Below, one piece after another: positions 1 to 9,366 of a stretch of DNA of 64,000 nucleotides (positions are counted from its first letter, which is position 1; every line of letters begins with the position of its first letter). Made by a program: the position numbers and the translations under genes. A model generated the notes under the pieces. It did not search any database. It was not told the DNA's origin and worked only from the letters and a program-made list of their open reading frames with translations. The DNA lies in assembly GCF_030067675.1 (NCBI RefSeq), contig NZ_JASJEV010000002.1, positions 1 to 64,000 on the forward strand, read 5' to 3'. Source of the stretch: Chelatococcus albus. Lineage in GTDB: Bacteria; Pseudomonadota; Alphaproteobacteria; Rhizobiales; Beijerinckiaceae.

Positions 1-80
1 CCTCGACAACCCGTTCGGCCCGAGGTTGTCACCCATGTCTTAGGTACGTTCTGCAACCCATGTGTCCGGGTTGGACACCC
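1..80. mobile_element. Possible terminal end of an IS481-type insertion sequence
   Basis: There is no gene here. The stretch holds two copies of ACCCATGT (31-38 and 56-63), the inverted pair GACAACC (5-11) / GGTTGTC (24-30), and a perfect small hairpin GTGTCC-GGGTT-GGACAC (62-78). The layout 'tgtcacccatg...ccatgtgtccggg' resembles what I remember of the non-coding ends of IS481-family elements in alphaproteobacteria. No transposase is inside the window, so any element body would lie to the left. This is pattern memory rather than a match I could run. Confidence 0.35.
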
Positions 81-134
81 GACATCGCCGGATGACTGTC
101 GCGCCGCCGGCGCGTGGATCATGCGCTGCGTCCG

Positions 135-383
135 TCAACCGAGCCGGGCGCGCAGGCGCACCGATTCCCCGCTGAGACGCGCGATCCGCCGTGCGGCAGG
201 CGCCCGCGCGAGGCCATTGCCCGTCCGGTCGAGCAGGCGCCGCCAGCGGGCGAGGCTCGCCTCCGTACGACGCAGCCGGTCGCAGACCAGGGAGCATTCC
301 ATGGTGCTCATGTCCGGCACGACGGGCGCATCCGGCGTGGCAAGGATGCGCAGGTGGGCATCGATGGCGTCGAGGGTCTTCAT
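135..383 (-). CDS. Small hypothetical protein (82 aa)
   Basis: Unknown function. The start at 383 is chosen because AGGAGGA lies about 8 nt upstream; an in-frame ATG at 404 would place that ribosome site inside the gene. The product begins MKTLDAIDAH, is soluble and Arg/Leu-rich, has two Cys in its first half (one in SLVCDRLRR) and no signal peptide. The second half looks helical and basic (RRTEASLARWRRLL). It lies downstream of kdpE on the same strand, about 100 bp away, so it could be read through from the kdp operon, but nothing ties it to K+ uptake. No family recognised. Confidence 0.5.
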   Translation of the reverse strand: MKTLDAIDAHLRILATPDAPVVPDMSTMECSLVCDRLRRTEASLARWRRLLDRTGNGLARAPAARRIARLSGESVRLRARLG

Positions 384-481
384 CGCGCGCGTCCTCCTGG
401 TCATGCGGTATCATCGTCCGTCAGGCGCCGATGGCAAGCCCGACACGCCCGGGCGGAGGCGCCACCCCGGGAGGCGCCGTC

Positions 482-1183
482 CTATGAGCCCTCGCCGGCC
501 GGTGCGAAGCGGTAGCCCACCCCCGGCTCCGTGAGGACGAGGCGCGGCTCGGCCGGGTCCTCCTCGATCTTCTGCCGCAACTGCCCGACGAAGACGCGCA
601 AGTACTGCGTGTCCTCGACATGGGCCGGGCCCCAGACCGCCTGCAGGAGCTGGCGGTGGGTGACGACGCGGCCCGCATGGCGCGTGAGCACGTGCAGGAG
701 GTCGTATTCCTTGGGCGTCAGGCGCACGCGCTCGCCCCTGCGCGTGACGAGGCGCTTCACCGTGTCGACGACGAGCTCGCCGGAGCGGAACACCTCCGTT
801 TCGCCCGCCTCGCGCGCCTTGTGGCGCAGGGCGGCGCGCAGCCGCGCCATGAGCTCTCCGATGCCGAAGGGCTTGTTGACATAGTCGTCGGCGCCGAGGT
901 CCAGGGCGGCGATCTTCTCGGCCTCGCGATCACGCGCCGACAGCACGATGATCGGCACCTGCGACCATTCACGCACGGCGGCGATGACCTCCTTGCCGTC
1001 CATGTCCGGCAGGCCGAGGTCGAGGACGACGACGTCGGGTGCCGTGGTGGCGATGAGCCTGAGGGCTTCGCGGCCGTCGGCGGCGGCGGCGACCTCGTAG
1101 CCGGCCGCCGTCAGGCTCGGCTTGAGGAAGCGCTGGATCTGCGGCTCGTCGTCCACCACGAGCACGCGCGTCGCCGTCGTCAC
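482..1183 (-). CDS. kdpE: KdpE, OmpR/PhoB-family response regulator of the kdp operon
   Basis: Receiver domain at about residues 6-118 with phospho-acceptor Asp55 (VVVLDLGLPD), acidic pair DD at 11-12 and a conserved Lys near 104 (NKPF). The C-terminal winged-helix DNA-binding domain covers about 130-228 (LTPKEYDLLHVL, YLRVFVGQLRQKIE). The 233-aa length is normal for KdpE. The start ATG overlaps the kdpD stop by 4 nt, so the two are translationally coupled. By family knowledge, KdpD phosphorylates it under K+ limitation and it activates the kdp promoter; a matching operator-like sequence lies upstream of the operon at 8639-8660. Confidence 0.95.
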   Translation of the reverse strand: MTTATRVLVVDDEPQIQRFLKPSLTAAGYEVAAAADGREALRLIATTAPDVVVLDLGLPDMDGKEVIAAVREWSQVPIIVLSARDREAEKIAALDLGADDYVNKPFGIGELMARLRAALRHKAREAGETEVFRSGELVVDTVKRLVTRRGERVRLTPKEYDLLHVLTRHAGRVVTHRQLLQAVWGPAHVEDTQYLRVFVGQLRQKIEEDPAEPRLVLTEPGVGYRFAPAGEGS

Positions 1184-3915
1184 GTGGTTGCCTCCTTCGC
1201 ATCGCCGTCCTTCGCCTCGGCCTCGATGACCGGCTCGCCGGCGGGGAGCGTCACGACGAGGCGCGTGCCCCTGCCTTCTGCCACGGGGCTTTCGGCCCGA
1301 ATCGTGCCGCCGAGCGCGCCGACGATACCGCGGCAGATGGCGAGACCGAGACCGGTGCCCGCCGCCCGGCCGTCGCCGTGCGCCACGCGGTGGAACTTGT
1401 CGAAGACGCGGTCGAGCTGGTCCGCCGGGATGCCGGGACCCTCGTCGGTGACGGCGAGCACGACGCGATCTCCCTCGCGCGTGAGCGAGACCACCGTGGG
1501 CGTGCCGCGGCCGGCATATTTGTCGGCATTGTCGAGAAGGTTGAACAGCACCTGTTCGAGGAGGGCGGCGTTGCCCTTGACGAGCATGGCGCCCGGCTGC
1601 CGGCGCACATCGATCGCCCGGCCCGGGAAGGCGGTGGCGGCGCTGCGCATCGCGGCGCGCAGCACGTCGGCCATGTCGATCCAGTCGCGCGCCAGGTCGA
1701 GCGCGCCGGCTTCGAGGCGTGTCATGTCGAGGAGGTTGGAGACGAAGCGCGAAAGCCGCCGCGTCTCCTCCTCGATCGCCGCGAGGAGGTCGTCGCGCGC
1801 CTCCTGCGGCATGCGCCCGCCGAGGTCGCGCAGGCTGGTGACGGCGCCGAGGATGGAGGCGAGCGGCGTGCGCAGGTCGTGCGAGATGGAGGAGAGGAGG
1901 GCCGAGCGCAGGCGCTCGCTTTCCACCGCCGCCTTCGCCTGCGCCGTCTCGTCGACGAGACGCGTGCGCTCGATGGCGACCGCCGCCTGGTCGAGGATCG
2001 CTTCAAGCGCCCGCTCGTCCTCGCCCGCGAGAGGCTTCGTCGTGTCCTTGGGCTGCACGCCGATCACCCCCACTGTGCCCTGCGACGTGCGCAGGGGGCG
2101 GAACTGATGCTGCGCCTTCGGCAGCGTCTTGGAGCGCCAGCCGGCCACCTCTCCGCGGACATAGGCCCAGCGCGCCGCCGCCCATTCGGTCGCCTCGAGC
2201 TGATCCTCCGGCGGCCAGGAGGCGGCGAGCGCGATGTCCCGCCCCTCGGGCAGGAAGAGCAGGATGCGTCCTCCGATCGTGCCCTGCACCTGCGCGACGA
2301 CAGCCCACAGCACGTCCTCGAGCTTGGCCGTGCCCGAGAGCTTGCGGCTGAAGTCGTAGAGCGCCTGGGTGGTGACGACGCGCCGGCGCGTCATTTCCGC
2401 CTGGTCGCGCACGCGGCCGGCAAGCGAGCCCACCGTCGTCGCCACGAAGAGGAAGATCACGAGGGCGAACAATTCGTGCGGCTTGGCCACCGTGAAGGTG
2501 TGCACCGGCTCGATGAAGAAGAAGTTGTAGGCGAGGAAGGAAAGGACAGCGGCTGCGACGGCGCTGAGCCGCCCGAGGAGGAGCGCGCAGAGCACCACCG
2601 CCGCCAGGAAGATCATCGAGATGTTGGGCAGGTCGATGACATGGCTGATGCCGAGCCCGAGCGCCACGGCGGCGGCGACAGCAAGCGCCGCCCCGGCGAG
2701 GCCATGGGCGAGGCGGCGCGGCTCCGGCTTCGACCGTGGCCGGCGCTCCCGGCCCATGGCCGCCGCGGCATCGGTGACGATGTGCACGCCGATGTCGGCG
2801 GCGCGGCGCACGATCTCGTCCGGCAGGGAGTGGCGCATCAGCCGCGCGAGGAGGCCGGCGCGCGAGCGGCCGAGGACGATCTGCGTGATGTTCTCGCGGC
2901 GGGCGTAGCGCAGGAGCTCCTCGGGCAGGTCCCTGGCCGTGAGGCGCGCCGTCTCCGCGCCCAGCCGCTCGGCGAGCCTGAGCGTCTCGTCGAGGCGCTG
3001 GCGCACCTCGGCCGGCAGGGGCCGGGCGTCCGGCCGGTCAAGGTGGACCGCCACCCACGACGCATTGAGGCCGCTCGCGAGCCTTCCGGCCGTGCGCACC
3101 ACGGTTGCCGACAGAGGATCCGGGCCGACGCAGACGAGCAGGCGCTCGGCCGTCGGCCACGGCCCTTCGATGGCGTTCTGGCGCAGGTAGGCGACCATCT
3201 GGTCGTCTACCCGGTCGGCGGTGCGGCGCAGGGCCAGCTCGCGCAGGGCGGTGAGATTGGCCGGCTTGAAGAAGTGATCGACGGCGCGGCGCGCGTTCTC
3301 GGGCAGGTAGACCTTGCCCTCCTTGAGCCGCGCGATCAGCTCGTCCGGCGTGATGTCGACGACCACGACCTCGTCCGCCGCTTCGAGGACGGTGTCGGGC
3401 ACGGTCTCGCGCACACGCACGCCGGTGAGGCGCGAGACGACGTCCGACAGGCTCTCGAGATGCTGGATGTTGAGAGCGGTCCAGACGTCGATGCCGGCGG
3501 CGACGAGCTCCTCGACGTCCTGATAGCGCTTGGGGTGGCGGCTGTCAGGCGCGTTCGTGTGGGCGAGCTCGTCGACGACGAGAAGCGCAGGCCTGCGGGC
3601 GAGGGCTGCGTCGATATCGAACTCCATGAGCACCCGGCCGCGATAGGGCACGGGCTTGCGCGCGAGAACCTCGATGCCTTCGATGAGGGCGGCGGTGTCC
3701 GCGCGCCCATGCGTCTCGACGAGGCCGACGACGACGTCGACGCCCTCCGCCCTGAGGCGCCGGGCGCCGGAGAGCATGGCGTAGGTCTTGCCGACACCCG
3801 GCGCCGCACCGAGGAAGACGCGCAGGCGCCCGCGGCCTCGCTCCTCGCGCTCGGCGAGCGCGAGGAGCGCCTCGGGTGAGGGCCGCTTGTCGCCTGCCTC
3901 TTCGGCTTCTGCCAT
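1180..3915 (-). CDS. kdpD: KdpD, K+-sensing histidine kinase
   Basis: 911-aa inner-membrane sensor kinase. The start at 3915 gives MAEAEEAGDK, 16 nt after the kdpC stop; the frame stays open upstream into kdpC but that part has no KdpD similarity. Domains in order: KdpD N-terminal domain with Walker A GAAPGVGKT (36-44); USP-like domain (about 250-375, LLVCVGPDPL); four-helix DUF4118 membrane segment (about 400-500); GAF-like region; HisKA with the phospho-acceptor in SSISHDLRTPLAS (near 678); HATPase with DNADKY and the G boxes (GPGIP, GTGLGLAI). It is the sensor of the operon and partner of KdpE. Confidence 0.95.
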   Translation of the reverse strand: MAEAEEAGDKRPSPEALLALAEREERGRGRLRVFLGAAPGVGKTYAMLSGARRLRAEGVDVVVGLVETHGRADTAALIEGIEVLARKPVPYRGRVLMEFDIDAALARRPALLVVDELAHTNAPDSRHPKRYQDVEELVAAGIDVWTALNIQHLESLSDVVSRLTGVRVRETVPDTVLEAADEVVVVDITPDELIARLKEGKVYLPENARRAVDHFFKPANLTALRELALRRTADRVDDQMVAYLRQNAIEGPWPTAERLLVCVGPDPLSATVVRTAGRLASGLNASWVAVHLDRPDARPLPAEVRQRLDETLRLAERLGAETARLTARDLPEELLRYARRENITQIVLGRSRAGLLARLMRHSLPDEIVRRAADIGVHIVTDAAAAMGRERRPRSKPEPRRLAHGLAGAALAVAAAVALGLGISHVIDLPNISMIFLAAVVLCALLLGRLSAVAAAVLSFLAYNFFFIEPVHTFTVAKPHELFALVIFLFVATTVGSLAGRVRDQAEMTRRRVVTTQALYDFSRKLSGTAKLEDVLWAVVAQVQGTIGGRILLFLPEGRDIALAASWPPEDQLEATEWAAARWAYVRGEVAGWRSKTLPKAQHQFRPLRTSQGTVGVIGVQPKDTTKPLAGEDERALEAILDQAAVAIERTRLVDETAQAKAAVESERLRSALLSSISHDLRTPLASILGAVTSLRDLGGRMPQEARDDLLAAIEEETRRLSRFVSNLLDMTRLEAGALDLARDWIDMADVLRAAMRSAATAFPGRAIDVRRQPGAMLVKGNAALLEQVLFNLLDNADKYAGRGTPTVVSLTREGDRVVLAVTDEGPGIPADQLDRVFDKFHRVAHGDGRAAGTGLGLAICRGIVGALGGTIRAESPVAEGRGTRLVVTLPAGEPVIEAEAKDGDAKEATT

Positions 3916-3931
3916 GCCGGTCGAACCTCCG

Positions 3932-4540
3932 TCAGCCGGAGGGTAGCGCGTCGAGCGCCCGGTTGAGGAGGAGGACATTGACGCGCGGCTCGCCGAGGAT
4001 GCCGAAGGTGCGCCCTTCCGTATGTGCGGCGACCAGAGCCTCCACCCGGTCCACAGGCAGGCCGCGCGCGCGGGCGACGCGCGAGGCCTGCAGCAGCGCA
4101 TGGGCAGGTGAGATGTGGGGATCGAGGCCGGAGCCCGAGGCGGTCACGGCGTCGGCCGGCAGCAGGCGTGCGCCGGTCTCGGCCGTCAGGCGCTCGGCGT
4201 CCGCCCGCACCCGCTCCACGAGCCTGGTGCTCGTCGGGCCGAGGTTGGAGCCGGTCGAGGCGGCGGCGTTATAGGGGGCGTAGACAGTCTTCGACGGATC
4301 GGCCGGGTCGGCCCCGGTGGTGGCCGACGGGCGCGGGTGGAAGTAGCGCTCCCCCGAAAAGGCCTGGCCGATGAGCGCCGAGCCGACGACGGTACCCTTG
4401 CCGTCGGTGACGAGGCTGCCGTTGGCGGCCCCGGGAAAAACCGCCTGTGCCACGCCGGTGACGGCGAGTGGATAGGCGATGCCGGTCACGGCCGTCAGCA
4501 TGAGGACGAGCGTCAGGGCCGGGCGAAGATGCGCGATCAT
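3932..4540 (-). CDS. kdpC: KdpC, K+-transporting ATPase subunit C
   Basis: 202 aa, the usual KdpC size. One N-terminal transmembrane helix (about 8-30) is followed by a periplasmic domain with the typical KdpC segments GSALIGQAF and YFHPRPSATT. KdpC stabilises the KdpFABC complex in the inner membrane. It starts 12 nt after the kdpB stop and is followed at 16 nt by kdpD, in the normal operon order. Confidence 0.95.
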   Translation of the reverse strand: MIAHLRPALTLVLMLTAVTGIAYPLAVTGVAQAVFPGAANGSLVTDGKGTVVGSALIGQAFSGERYFHPRPSATTGADPADPSKTVYAPYNAAASTGSNLGPTSTRLVERVRADAERLTAETGARLLPADAVTASGSGLDPHISPAHALLQASRVARARGLPVDRVEALVAAHTEGRTFGILGEPRVNVLLLNRALDALPSG

Positions 4541-4552
4541 GGGCTGTCTCCT

Positions 4553-6619
4553 TCACGCGAAACCGAGGGCGGCGACGGCGAGGTCGATGAGCTTGATGCC
4601 GAGGAAGGGCACGACGAAGCCGCCGAGGCCGTAGACGAGGAGGTTGCGGCGCAGGAGTGCGGCCGCGCCCACCGGGCGATAGGCGACGCCCTTCAGCGCG
4701 AGCGGAATGAGCGCCACGATGATGAGGGCGTTGAAGATGACCGCCGACAGGATGGCGCTCTGCGGCGTCGCGAGGCCCATCACGTTGAGCGCCTGCAGCT
4801 CGGGATAGGTGGCGGCGAAGAGCGCCGGGACGATGGCGAAGTACTTCGCCACGTCGTTGGCGATCGAGAAGGTGGTCAGCGAGCCGCGGGTCATGAGGAG
4901 CTGCTTGCCGATCTCCACGACCTCGATGAGCTTCGTCGGATCCGAGTCGAGGTCGACCATGTTGCCGGCCTCGCGCGCTGCCTGCGTGCCGGTCTGCATG
5001 GCGACGCCGACATCCGCCTGCGCCAGCGCCGGCGCGTCGTTGGTGCCGTCGCCGCACATAGCGATGAGGCGGCCCTTCGCCTGTTCCGCGCGGATGTAGG
5101 CGAGCTTGTCCTCTGGCGTCGCCTCGGCGATGAAGTCGTCCACCCCGGCCTCGGAGGCGATGGCGGCCGCCGTCACCGGGTTGTCGCCCGTCACCATCAC
5201 CGTCTTGATGCCCATGGCGCGCAGCGCATCGAAGCGCTCCTTGATGGCGGGCTTCACCACGTCCTTGAGATGGATGACGCCGACGAGCCGGCCGTTCTCG
5301 GCGACCGCCAGCGGCGTGCCGCCGGAGCGGGCGATCTCGTCGACGGCCTTGTGGAAGGCACGCGGCGCGGCTGCCGAGGTCGTGTTCAGGTGCTTCAGCA
5401 CGGCATCGACGGCGCCCTTGCGGATGACGCGGTTGCCGAGGTCGATGCCGGACAGCCGCGTGCGGGCGGAGAAGGGCACGACCATGCCGGCGCCGGCACG
5501 ACCAACCAGGTCCTTCAGCCCGTAGTGGTTCGAGGCGAGCGCCACGATCGAGCGGCCTTCCGGCGTCTCGTCGGCGAGGCTCGCGAAGAGCGCAGCCTCC
5601 GCCACTTGCGCGTCGGTGAAGCCGGGAGCCGGGATGAAGGCCGTGGCAAGGCGGTTGCCGAAGGTGATGGTGCCCGTCTTGTCGAGGAGCAGTGTGTCGA
5701 CGTCGCCGGCGGCTTCCACGGCGCGGCCGGAGGTGGCGACCACGTTGAAGCGCACCAGCCGGTCCATCCCCGCGATGCCGATGGCCGAGAGGAGGCCGCC
5801 GATCGTCGTCGGGATGAGGGTGACGAGGAGCGCGACGAGCACCGTCACCGACAGCGTCGTCCCGGAATAGCCGGCGAGGCCCCAGAGCGTGACGACGGCG
5901 ACGAGGAAGACGAGCGTCATGCCCGAAAGCAGGATCGACAGGGCGATCTCGTTCGGCGTCTTCTGCCGCGCCGCGCCTTCGACGAGGGCGATCATGCGGT
6001 CGAGGAAGGTGGAGCCGGCGGCCGCCGTGATCCGCACCACGATCCAGTCGGAGAGGACGGTCGTGCCGCCGGTCACCGCCGAGCGGTCGCCGCCCGACTC
6101 GCGGATGACCGGCGCCGATTCGCCGGTGATCGCCGACTCGTTGACCGAGGCGACGCCCTCGATCACCTCGCCGTCGGCCGGGATGACGTCGCCCGCCTCG
6201 ACGAGGATGACGTCGCCCGCCTGCAGGGCGAGGGCGGAGACCTTCTCGAAGAGGCTGCGGTCGCCGGGATCGAGGAGGCGCTTTGCCACGGCGTCGGTGC
6301 GCGCGCGCTTCAGGGAGTCGGCCTGTGCCCGGCCGCGCCCCTCCGCCACTGCTTCGGCGAAATTGGCGAAGAGCACGGTGAACCACAGCCAGGCGGCGAT
6401 CTGGCCGGAGAAGGCGGGATCGCCGCCGCCCACCGTCAGGTCGCGCGCGAAGATGGCGGTGACCAGGGCCGCTACGATCTCGGTGACGAAGATCACCGGG
6501 TTGCGCAGGAGCTTGCGTGGGTCGAGCTTCGCCAGGGCGTCCCACGCGGCGCGGGCGAGGACGGCGCCGTCGAAGAGCGACGGGGAATGGGTTTTCGCAG
6601 ACATGGCTTTCGCAGACAT
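4553..6619 (-). CDS. kdpB: KdpB, P-type ATPase catalytic subunit of the K+ pump
   Basis: 688 aa. It carries the phosphorylation motif DKTGTITF (Asp near residue 310), the actuator motif TGES, the hinge [16 protein letters not shown] and several membrane helices, all as in KdpB. It hydrolyses ATP to drive K+ uptake through KdpA. The first ATG (6619) lies 12 nt after the kdpA stop with GAGG upstream. A 15-bp tandem duplication gives a second in-frame ATG five codons later, so the protein begins [11 protein letters not shown]. Either Met could serve; the first has the better ribosome-site spacing. Confidence 0.96.
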   Translation of the reverse strand: MSAKAMSAKTHSPSLFDGAVLARAAWDALAKLDPRKLLRNPVIFVTEIVAALVTAIFARDLTVGGGDPAFSGQIAAWLWFTVLFANFAEAVAEGRGRAQADSLKRARTDAVAKRLLDPGDRSLFEKVSALALQAGDVILVEAGDVIPADGEVIEGVASVNESAITGESAPVIRESGGDRSAVTGGTTVLSDWIVVRITAAAGSTFLDRMIALVEGAARQKTPNEIALSILLSGMTLVFLVAVVTLWGLAGYSGTTLSVTVLVALLVTLIPTTIGGLLSAIGIAGMDRLVRFNVVATSGRAVEAAGDVDTLLLDKTGTITFGNRLATAFIPAPGFTDAQVAEAALFASLADETPEGRSIVALASNHYGLKDLVGRAGAGMVVPFSARTRLSGIDLGNRVIRKGAVDAVLKHLNTTSAAAPRAFHKAVDEIARSGGTPLAVAENGRLVGVIHLKDVVKPAIKERFDALRAMGIKTVMVTGDNPVTAAAIASEAGVDDFIAEATPEDKLAYIRAEQAKGRLIAMCGDGTNDAPALAQADVGVAMQTGTQAAREAGNMVDLDSDPTKLIEVVEIGKQLLMTRGSLTTFSIANDVAKYFAIVPALFAATYPELQALNVMGLATPQSAILSAVIFNALIIVALIPLALKGVAYRPVGAAALLRRNLLVYGLGGFVVPFLGIKLIDLAVAALGFA

Positions 6620-6630
6620 GGGGCTGTGCC

Positions 6631-8340
6631 TCAGAAGAGCTTGCCCGCGAGCATCAGGAAATGCTCGACGAGGGGGCCGAGGGCGAGGGCGGGGAAGAAC
6701 TGCAGGCCGCCGAGAACGAGGATCACGCCGCTGAGGAGGGCGACGAAGAGCGGCGTGTGCGTCGGCAGCGTGCCGGCCGAGACGGGCACCCGCGTCTTGG
6801 CGGCGAGCGACCCGGCGATGGCCATGACGGGCACGACATAGGCGAAGCGGCCCATGAGCATCGCGAGACCGATGGTCGTGTTGTACCAGAGGGTGTTCGC
6901 CGACAGCCCGGCGAAGGCGGAGCCGTTGTTCGCCGCGCCGGAGGTGTAGGCGTAGAGGATCTCCGACAGGCCGTGGGGGCCGGCGTTGGCGAGGCTTGCG
7001 AGCGCGCTCGGCAGCATGGCGGCGACCGCCGAGAAGCCGAGGATCGCGAGCGGCAGCACGAGGATCGCCAGAACGAGGAGCTTCATCTCCTTTGCGCCGA
7101 TCTTCTTGCCGAGATATTCCGGCGTGCGGCCGACCATCAGGCCGGCGACGAAGACCGACAGGATGGCCATCACGAGCATGCCGTAGAGGCCGGAGCCGAC
7201 ACCGCCGGGCAGGATTTCGCCGAGCTGCATCAGGAACATCGGCACGAGGCCGCCGATAGGCGTGAGCGAGGCGTGCATGGCGTTGACCGCGCCGCACGAA
7301 ACGGCCGTGGTCACGGCGGCGAAGAGCGCGGAAGCGGCAACGCCGAAGCGCACCTCCTTGCCTTCCATGTTGCCCGCCGCCGGATCGAGGCCGAGTGCAG
7401 TCAGGAGCGGGTTGCCCGAAGCCTCCGCCCAATAGGTCGCGCCGATCGCGGCGGCGAGCAGGAGCGCCATCGCCGCGAGCAGCGCGGCGCCTTGGCGCCG
7501 GTCGCCGACCATGCGGCCGAAGGTGTCGGTGAGCGCCGCCGGCAGGACGAGGATGCACCACAGGGTGATGAGATTCGACAGCGGCGTCGGGTTCTCGAAG
7601 GGATGGGCCGAATTGGCATTGAAGAAGCCGCCACCGTTGGTGCCGAGCTGCTTGATCGCTTCCTGCGAGGCGACCGGGCCGAGCGCGATCGTCTGCCGCG
7701 CGCCTTCCACGGTGGTCGCCTCCACCGCGCCGGCGAGCGTCTGCGGCACGCCGGTCGCGACATAGGCGAGGGCGACGAGGAAGGCGAGCGGCAGGAGCAC
7801 ATAGAGCGTGGCGCGCGTCGCGTCGACCCAGAAATTGCCGAGCGTCTTGACGCCGCCGCGTGCGAGGGCGCGGATCAGCGCCACGGCGAGGGCCATGCCC
7901 GTGGCGGCGGAGAGGAAGTTCTGCACCGTGAGCCCTGCCATCTGGGACAGGTGGCTCATGGTCGTCTCGCCGCCATAGGACTGCCAGTTGGTGTTGGTGA
8001 CGAAGCTCGCCGCCGTGTTGAAGGCGAGGTCCGGCGCGACCCCCGCAAAGCCCTGCGGATTGCCCGGCAGGACATCCTGCAGGCGCAGGAGCGCGTAAAG
8101 GAACGCGAAGCCCGCGGCGTTGAAGGTGAGCATGGCGAGCGCATAGGCGAGCCAGCCCTGTTCCTTCCTCGCATCGACGCCGGCCGCGGCGTAGAAGCCG
8201 CGCTCGAGGGGGCCGAGGAGGGAAGCGAGGAGCGTGCGCTCGCCCGAGAAGAGCCGCGCCATGTAGCCGCCGAGGGGCTTCACCGCGAGGAGGACGAGCA
8301 GGAAGAGACAGGCGATCTGCAGCCAGCCGGCGAGAGTCAT
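6631..8340 (-). CDS. kdpA: KdpA, K+-binding and channel-like subunit
   Basis: 569 aa with about ten transmembrane helices. It shows the KdpA selectivity-filter-type loops, for example [18 protein letters not shown] and [11 protein letters not shown], and the first helix [13 protein letters not shown]. It forms the K+-selective entry path of the KdpFABC complex in the inner membrane. It starts 48 nt after kdpF and is followed after 11 nt by kdpB. Length and order are standard. Confidence 0.96.
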   Translation of the reverse strand: MTLAGWLQIACLFLLVLLAVKPLGGYMARLFSGERTLLASLLGPLERGFYAAAGVDARKEQGWLAYALAMLTFNAAGFAFLYALLRLQDVLPGNPQGFAGVAPDLAFNTAASFVTNTNWQSYGGETTMSHLSQMAGLTVQNFLSAATGMALAVALIRALARGGVKTLGNFWVDATRATLYVLLPLAFLVALAYVATGVPQTLAGAVEATTVEGARQTIALGPVASQEAIKQLGTNGGGFFNANSAHPFENPTPLSNLITLWCILVLPAALTDTFGRMVGDRRQGAALLAAMALLLAAAIGATYWAEASGNPLLTALGLDPAAGNMEGKEVRFGVAASALFAAVTTAVSCGAVNAMHASLTPIGGLVPMFLMQLGEILPGGVGSGLYGMLVMAILSVFVAGLMVGRTPEYLGKKIGAKEMKLLVLAILVLPLAILGFSAVAAMLPSALASLANAGPHGLSEILYAYTSGAANNGSAFAGLSANTLWYNTTIGLAMLMGRFAYVVPVMAIAGSLAAKTRVPVSAGTLPTHTPLFVALLSGVILVLGGLQFFPALALGPLVEHFLMLAGKLF

Positions 8341-8388
8341 GGGACGGGATTCCTGGATAGGCCGCCCCGCGCCTTCGGATGGGCGCGG

Positions 8389-8475
8389 TCAGAAACGTTC
8401 GGGGCGGAGAAGCGTGGCGACGAGGTAGCCGCCGACGATCAGCGCCACGGCGAGGCCGAGAAGAGGCTCCACCAT
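8389..8475 (-). CDS. kdpF: KdpF, small membrane subunit (28 aa)
   Basis: A 28-aa single-helix protein ([20 protein letters not shown], then TLLRPERF). The C-terminal RPERF ending and the size fit KdpF, which binds and stabilises the Kdp complex. It lies directly before kdpA and starts 9 nt after the stop of a 27-aa ORF. Small proteins of this kind are often left out of annotations. Confidence 0.85.
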   Translation of the reverse strand: MVEPLLGLAVALIVGGYLVATLLRPERF

Positions 8476-8484
8476 GACGCGCCC

Positions 8485-8568
8485 TCACAGGCGTTCGCAG
8501 GCGAGGGCGTAGAGGCTCATCAGGATGGAGAAGCCGAGCCCCAGCACGAGATAGACGAGGTCGAGCAT
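8485..8568 (-). CDS. 27-aa membrane micro-protein at the head of the kdp operon
   Basis: This ORF encodes [20 protein letters not shown] followed by ALACERL: one predicted transmembrane helix and a short charged tail. The ribosome site GGGAG sits 9 nt before the ATG. It precedes kdpF by only 9 nt and is the first gene after the KdpE-like operator, so it should be co-transcribed with kdp. I recall similar short LYxxACxRL-ending ORFs before kdpF in other proteobacteria, but cannot name a characterised family. A role as an extra small Kdp subunit or a translational leader is inference. Confidence 0.65.
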   Translation of the reverse strand: MLDLVYLVLGLGFSILMSLYALACERL

Positions 8569-8638
8569 GATGCACTCCCGTTGCAGGTGCCCGTGACATG
8601 CTCCGATCGGCCTCAAGCTTCGATGGGAAAGGCACTGC

Positions 8639-8660
8639 CGGGGTGTAAGGAAGCCGTAAA
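8639..8660 (-). promoter_or_regulatory. Candidate KdpE operator upstream of the kdp operon
   Basis: Read on the minus strand, the site has TTTAC, then 11 bp later (start to start) CTTAC, running into TTACACCCCG. From memory, the E. coli KdpE site has the same arrangement, TTTATAC followed by TTTACACCCCG, with the same spacing. Direct half-sites one helical turn apart are expected for OmpR/PhoB-family regulators. It ends about 70 bp before the first ATG of the operon. No convincing -35/-10 pair could be chosen between them. Confidence 0.7.
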
Positions 8661-8847
8661 GCTCCTCTCCCACGGGGAGAGCAGGCGTCCGCCGGTGCGC
8701 CGGGCGCATGGCGAGCATGCACGGCAGGCGCAGGACCGTCGCGATCGAGCGGTGGACAAATGCGCCGTTACGCCGTCTCCTCTAAGCGGCTCGCCTTGCG
8801 CGCCGGGCCGAGCCACAGTGATCGACCTCGCGGATCAACGCCGTCCC

Positions 8848-9366
8848 ATGTCGCAACAAGCATCACCGTCGCACGCCCCCGCCACATCGCCGACAACCGG
8901 TCTTCGCGCCTTCGTGCGCCAAGTCGCCGAACGCTTCCGCCAGGCAGAGGAGGTGGCGCCGGAGGTGTCCGACGAGCGCATGGCGCTCGCCGCCCTTCTC
9001 GTGCACGTCGCCCGGGTCGATGGTGTTGTCGCGGCGAGCGAGCGCGACCGTCTCGTGGCGCTGCTCGCCGAGCGGTTCGCCCTGGGCCCTGCCGCCGCGC
9101 GGATGCTGGTGAACCGCGCCGACGCCGCCGACCGGGCAAGCGGCGACATCGAGCATTTCGTCGACCTCGCCAAGCGCGGCCTCGATCACGCCGCGCGCCT
9201 CCAGCTCATCGGCCTCGCCTGGGAGGTCGCCAAGGCGGACGGCCGGATCCACGAGTTCGAGGACGACCTCATCTGGCGCGCGGCGCAACTTCTCGATCTG
9301 GACGAATCGGCGGCAGCCGGCGCGCGGGCCGCCGCACTTGCGGAGGGCACCGGCGCGGCGGCATGA
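8848..9366 (+). CDS. TerB-family protein (172 aa)
   Basis: Cytoplasmic, all-helical protein with a TerB (tellurite-resistance B-like) domain at about residues 40-150. The hallmark acidic turns are AALLVHVARVDGVVAASE in the first half and GLAWEVAKADGRIHEFED in the second. TerB-like domains are found alone in many bacteria, and their exact job is unknown; no other ter gene is present. The start MSQQASPS is the first ATG in the conserved reading. The stop overlaps the probable ATG of the following amidotransferase (ATGA). Confidence 0.85.
   Translation: MSQQASPSHAPATSPTTGLRAFVRQVAERFRQAEEVAPEVSDERMALAALLVHVARVDGVVAASERDRLVALLAERFALGPAAARMLVNRADAADRASGDIEHFVDLAKRGLDHAARLQLIGLAWEVAKADGRIHEFEDDLIWRAAQLLDLDESAAAGARAAALAEGTGAAA

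Noticed and set aside
4115-9366. Very long open frames on the plus strand opposite kdpA, kdpB and kdpC
   Set aside because: At this GC content the antisense frames of real genes stay open by chance; their translations are Arg/Gly/His/Glu-rich with no domains, while the minus-strand Kdp proteins are unmistakable. Only the final part (8848-9366) is a real gene.
8848-9366. Tellurite-resistance operon
   Set aside because: Only a single TerB-like protein is present; none of terA, C, D, E or Z is in the window, so a resistance function is not supported.
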